A stretch of DNA of 64,000 bases from [Flexibacter] sp. ATCC 35208 (GTDB lineage Bacteria; Bacteroidota; Bacteroidia; Chitinophagales; Chitinophagaceae), in assembly GCF_001975825.1 (NCBI RefSeq), contig NZ_MTKN01000034.1:22261-86260 (forward strand). The letters run 5' to 3'. A model generated the notes under the pieces. That model saw nothing but the letters and a program-made list of their open reading frames with translations, was not told the origin of the DNA and made no database searches. A program made the position numbers and the translations under genes. This document shows, piece by piece, positions 63,918 through 64,000 of the stretch (within the stretch, counting starts at the first letter, position 1; the number at the start of each line of letters is the position of its first letter).

Positions 63918-64000
63918 TCTTTGAAAATAGTTCGTCCAGGCCATAATTTGATATGACTCTATAGGATTAAAATTTTCTTTTCGTGCTTATAGCAACAATC

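Overview
The window looks like the chromosome of a Chitinophaga-type member of the Bacteroidota. Supporting signs are TonB-dependent receptor architecture, DUF3667, DUF3810, DUF1080 and TlpA-type secreted proteins, AT-rich spacers carrying TAnnTTTG-type -7 promoter elements, almost no Shine-Dalgarno sequences, and the yceD-rpmF-plsX gene order. No rRNA, CRISPR array, phage or intact insertion sequence is seen.

Positions 1-25.6 kb hold a nonribosomal peptide cluster on the + strand, and it probably continues upstream of the window. It contains an SbnB/SbnA pair that makes L-2,3-diaminopropionate (Dap), a TonB-type outer-membrane receptor, a 4150-residue and a 1325-residue NRPS, an APS kinase (CysC), a NodU/CmcH/TobZ-type carbamoyltransferase, an FAD/NAD(P)-binding oxidoreductase and a small HTH protein. 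The NRPS order is T0-C-A(Gly)-T-C-A(Ser)-MT-T-C-A(Ala)-T-E / C-A(Dap-like)-T-TE. The predicted product is acyl-Gly-(N-Me)Ser-D-Ala-Dap. The terminal thioesterase has a cysteine nucleophile (GQCNG) instead of serine. Dap as the last residue, a local PAPS-supply gene and a Cys-type TE together recall sulfazecin biosynthesis, where a Cys-containing TE closes an N-sulfonated beta-lactam. The best hypothesis is therefore a monobactam-type pathway whose sulfotransferase and starter-loading genes lie outside the window.

Positions 25.6-26 kb carry a terminator and two tRNA genes (Leu-TAA and Gly-GCC). The rest is mainly housekeeping and Bacteroidota-specific genes: a YD-repeat-like secreted protein, DUF3667, enoyl-CoA hydratase, a lipoprotein, Tex, MazG overlapping a very large NtrY-like sensor kinase, the yceD-rpmF-plsX operon, a hybrid histidine kinase, fructosamine kinase, a DUF3810 metalloprotease-like protein, a GH63-like glucosidase, an arginase-family enzyme, an acyl-CoA dehydrogenase, a YggS protein, a TlpA thioredoxin, a YtxH protein, an SRPBCC protein, a TPR protein and a DUF1080 lipoprotein.

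Positions 53-64 kb contain a small Pro/His-rich lipoprotein gene, a two-gene RNA-repair cassette (RNA ligase plus HD-phosphoesterase/polynucleotide kinase), a START-domain protein, a DUF1080 protein paired with a sugar-dehydrogenase-like protein that ends in cytochrome c, dcd, an Sfp-type phosphopantetheinyl transferase that could activate the NRPS carriers, aroK, DUF423 and an alpha/beta hydrolase whose nucleophile serine is replaced by glycine. Several spacers carry short tandem repeats or palindromes that no gene explains.
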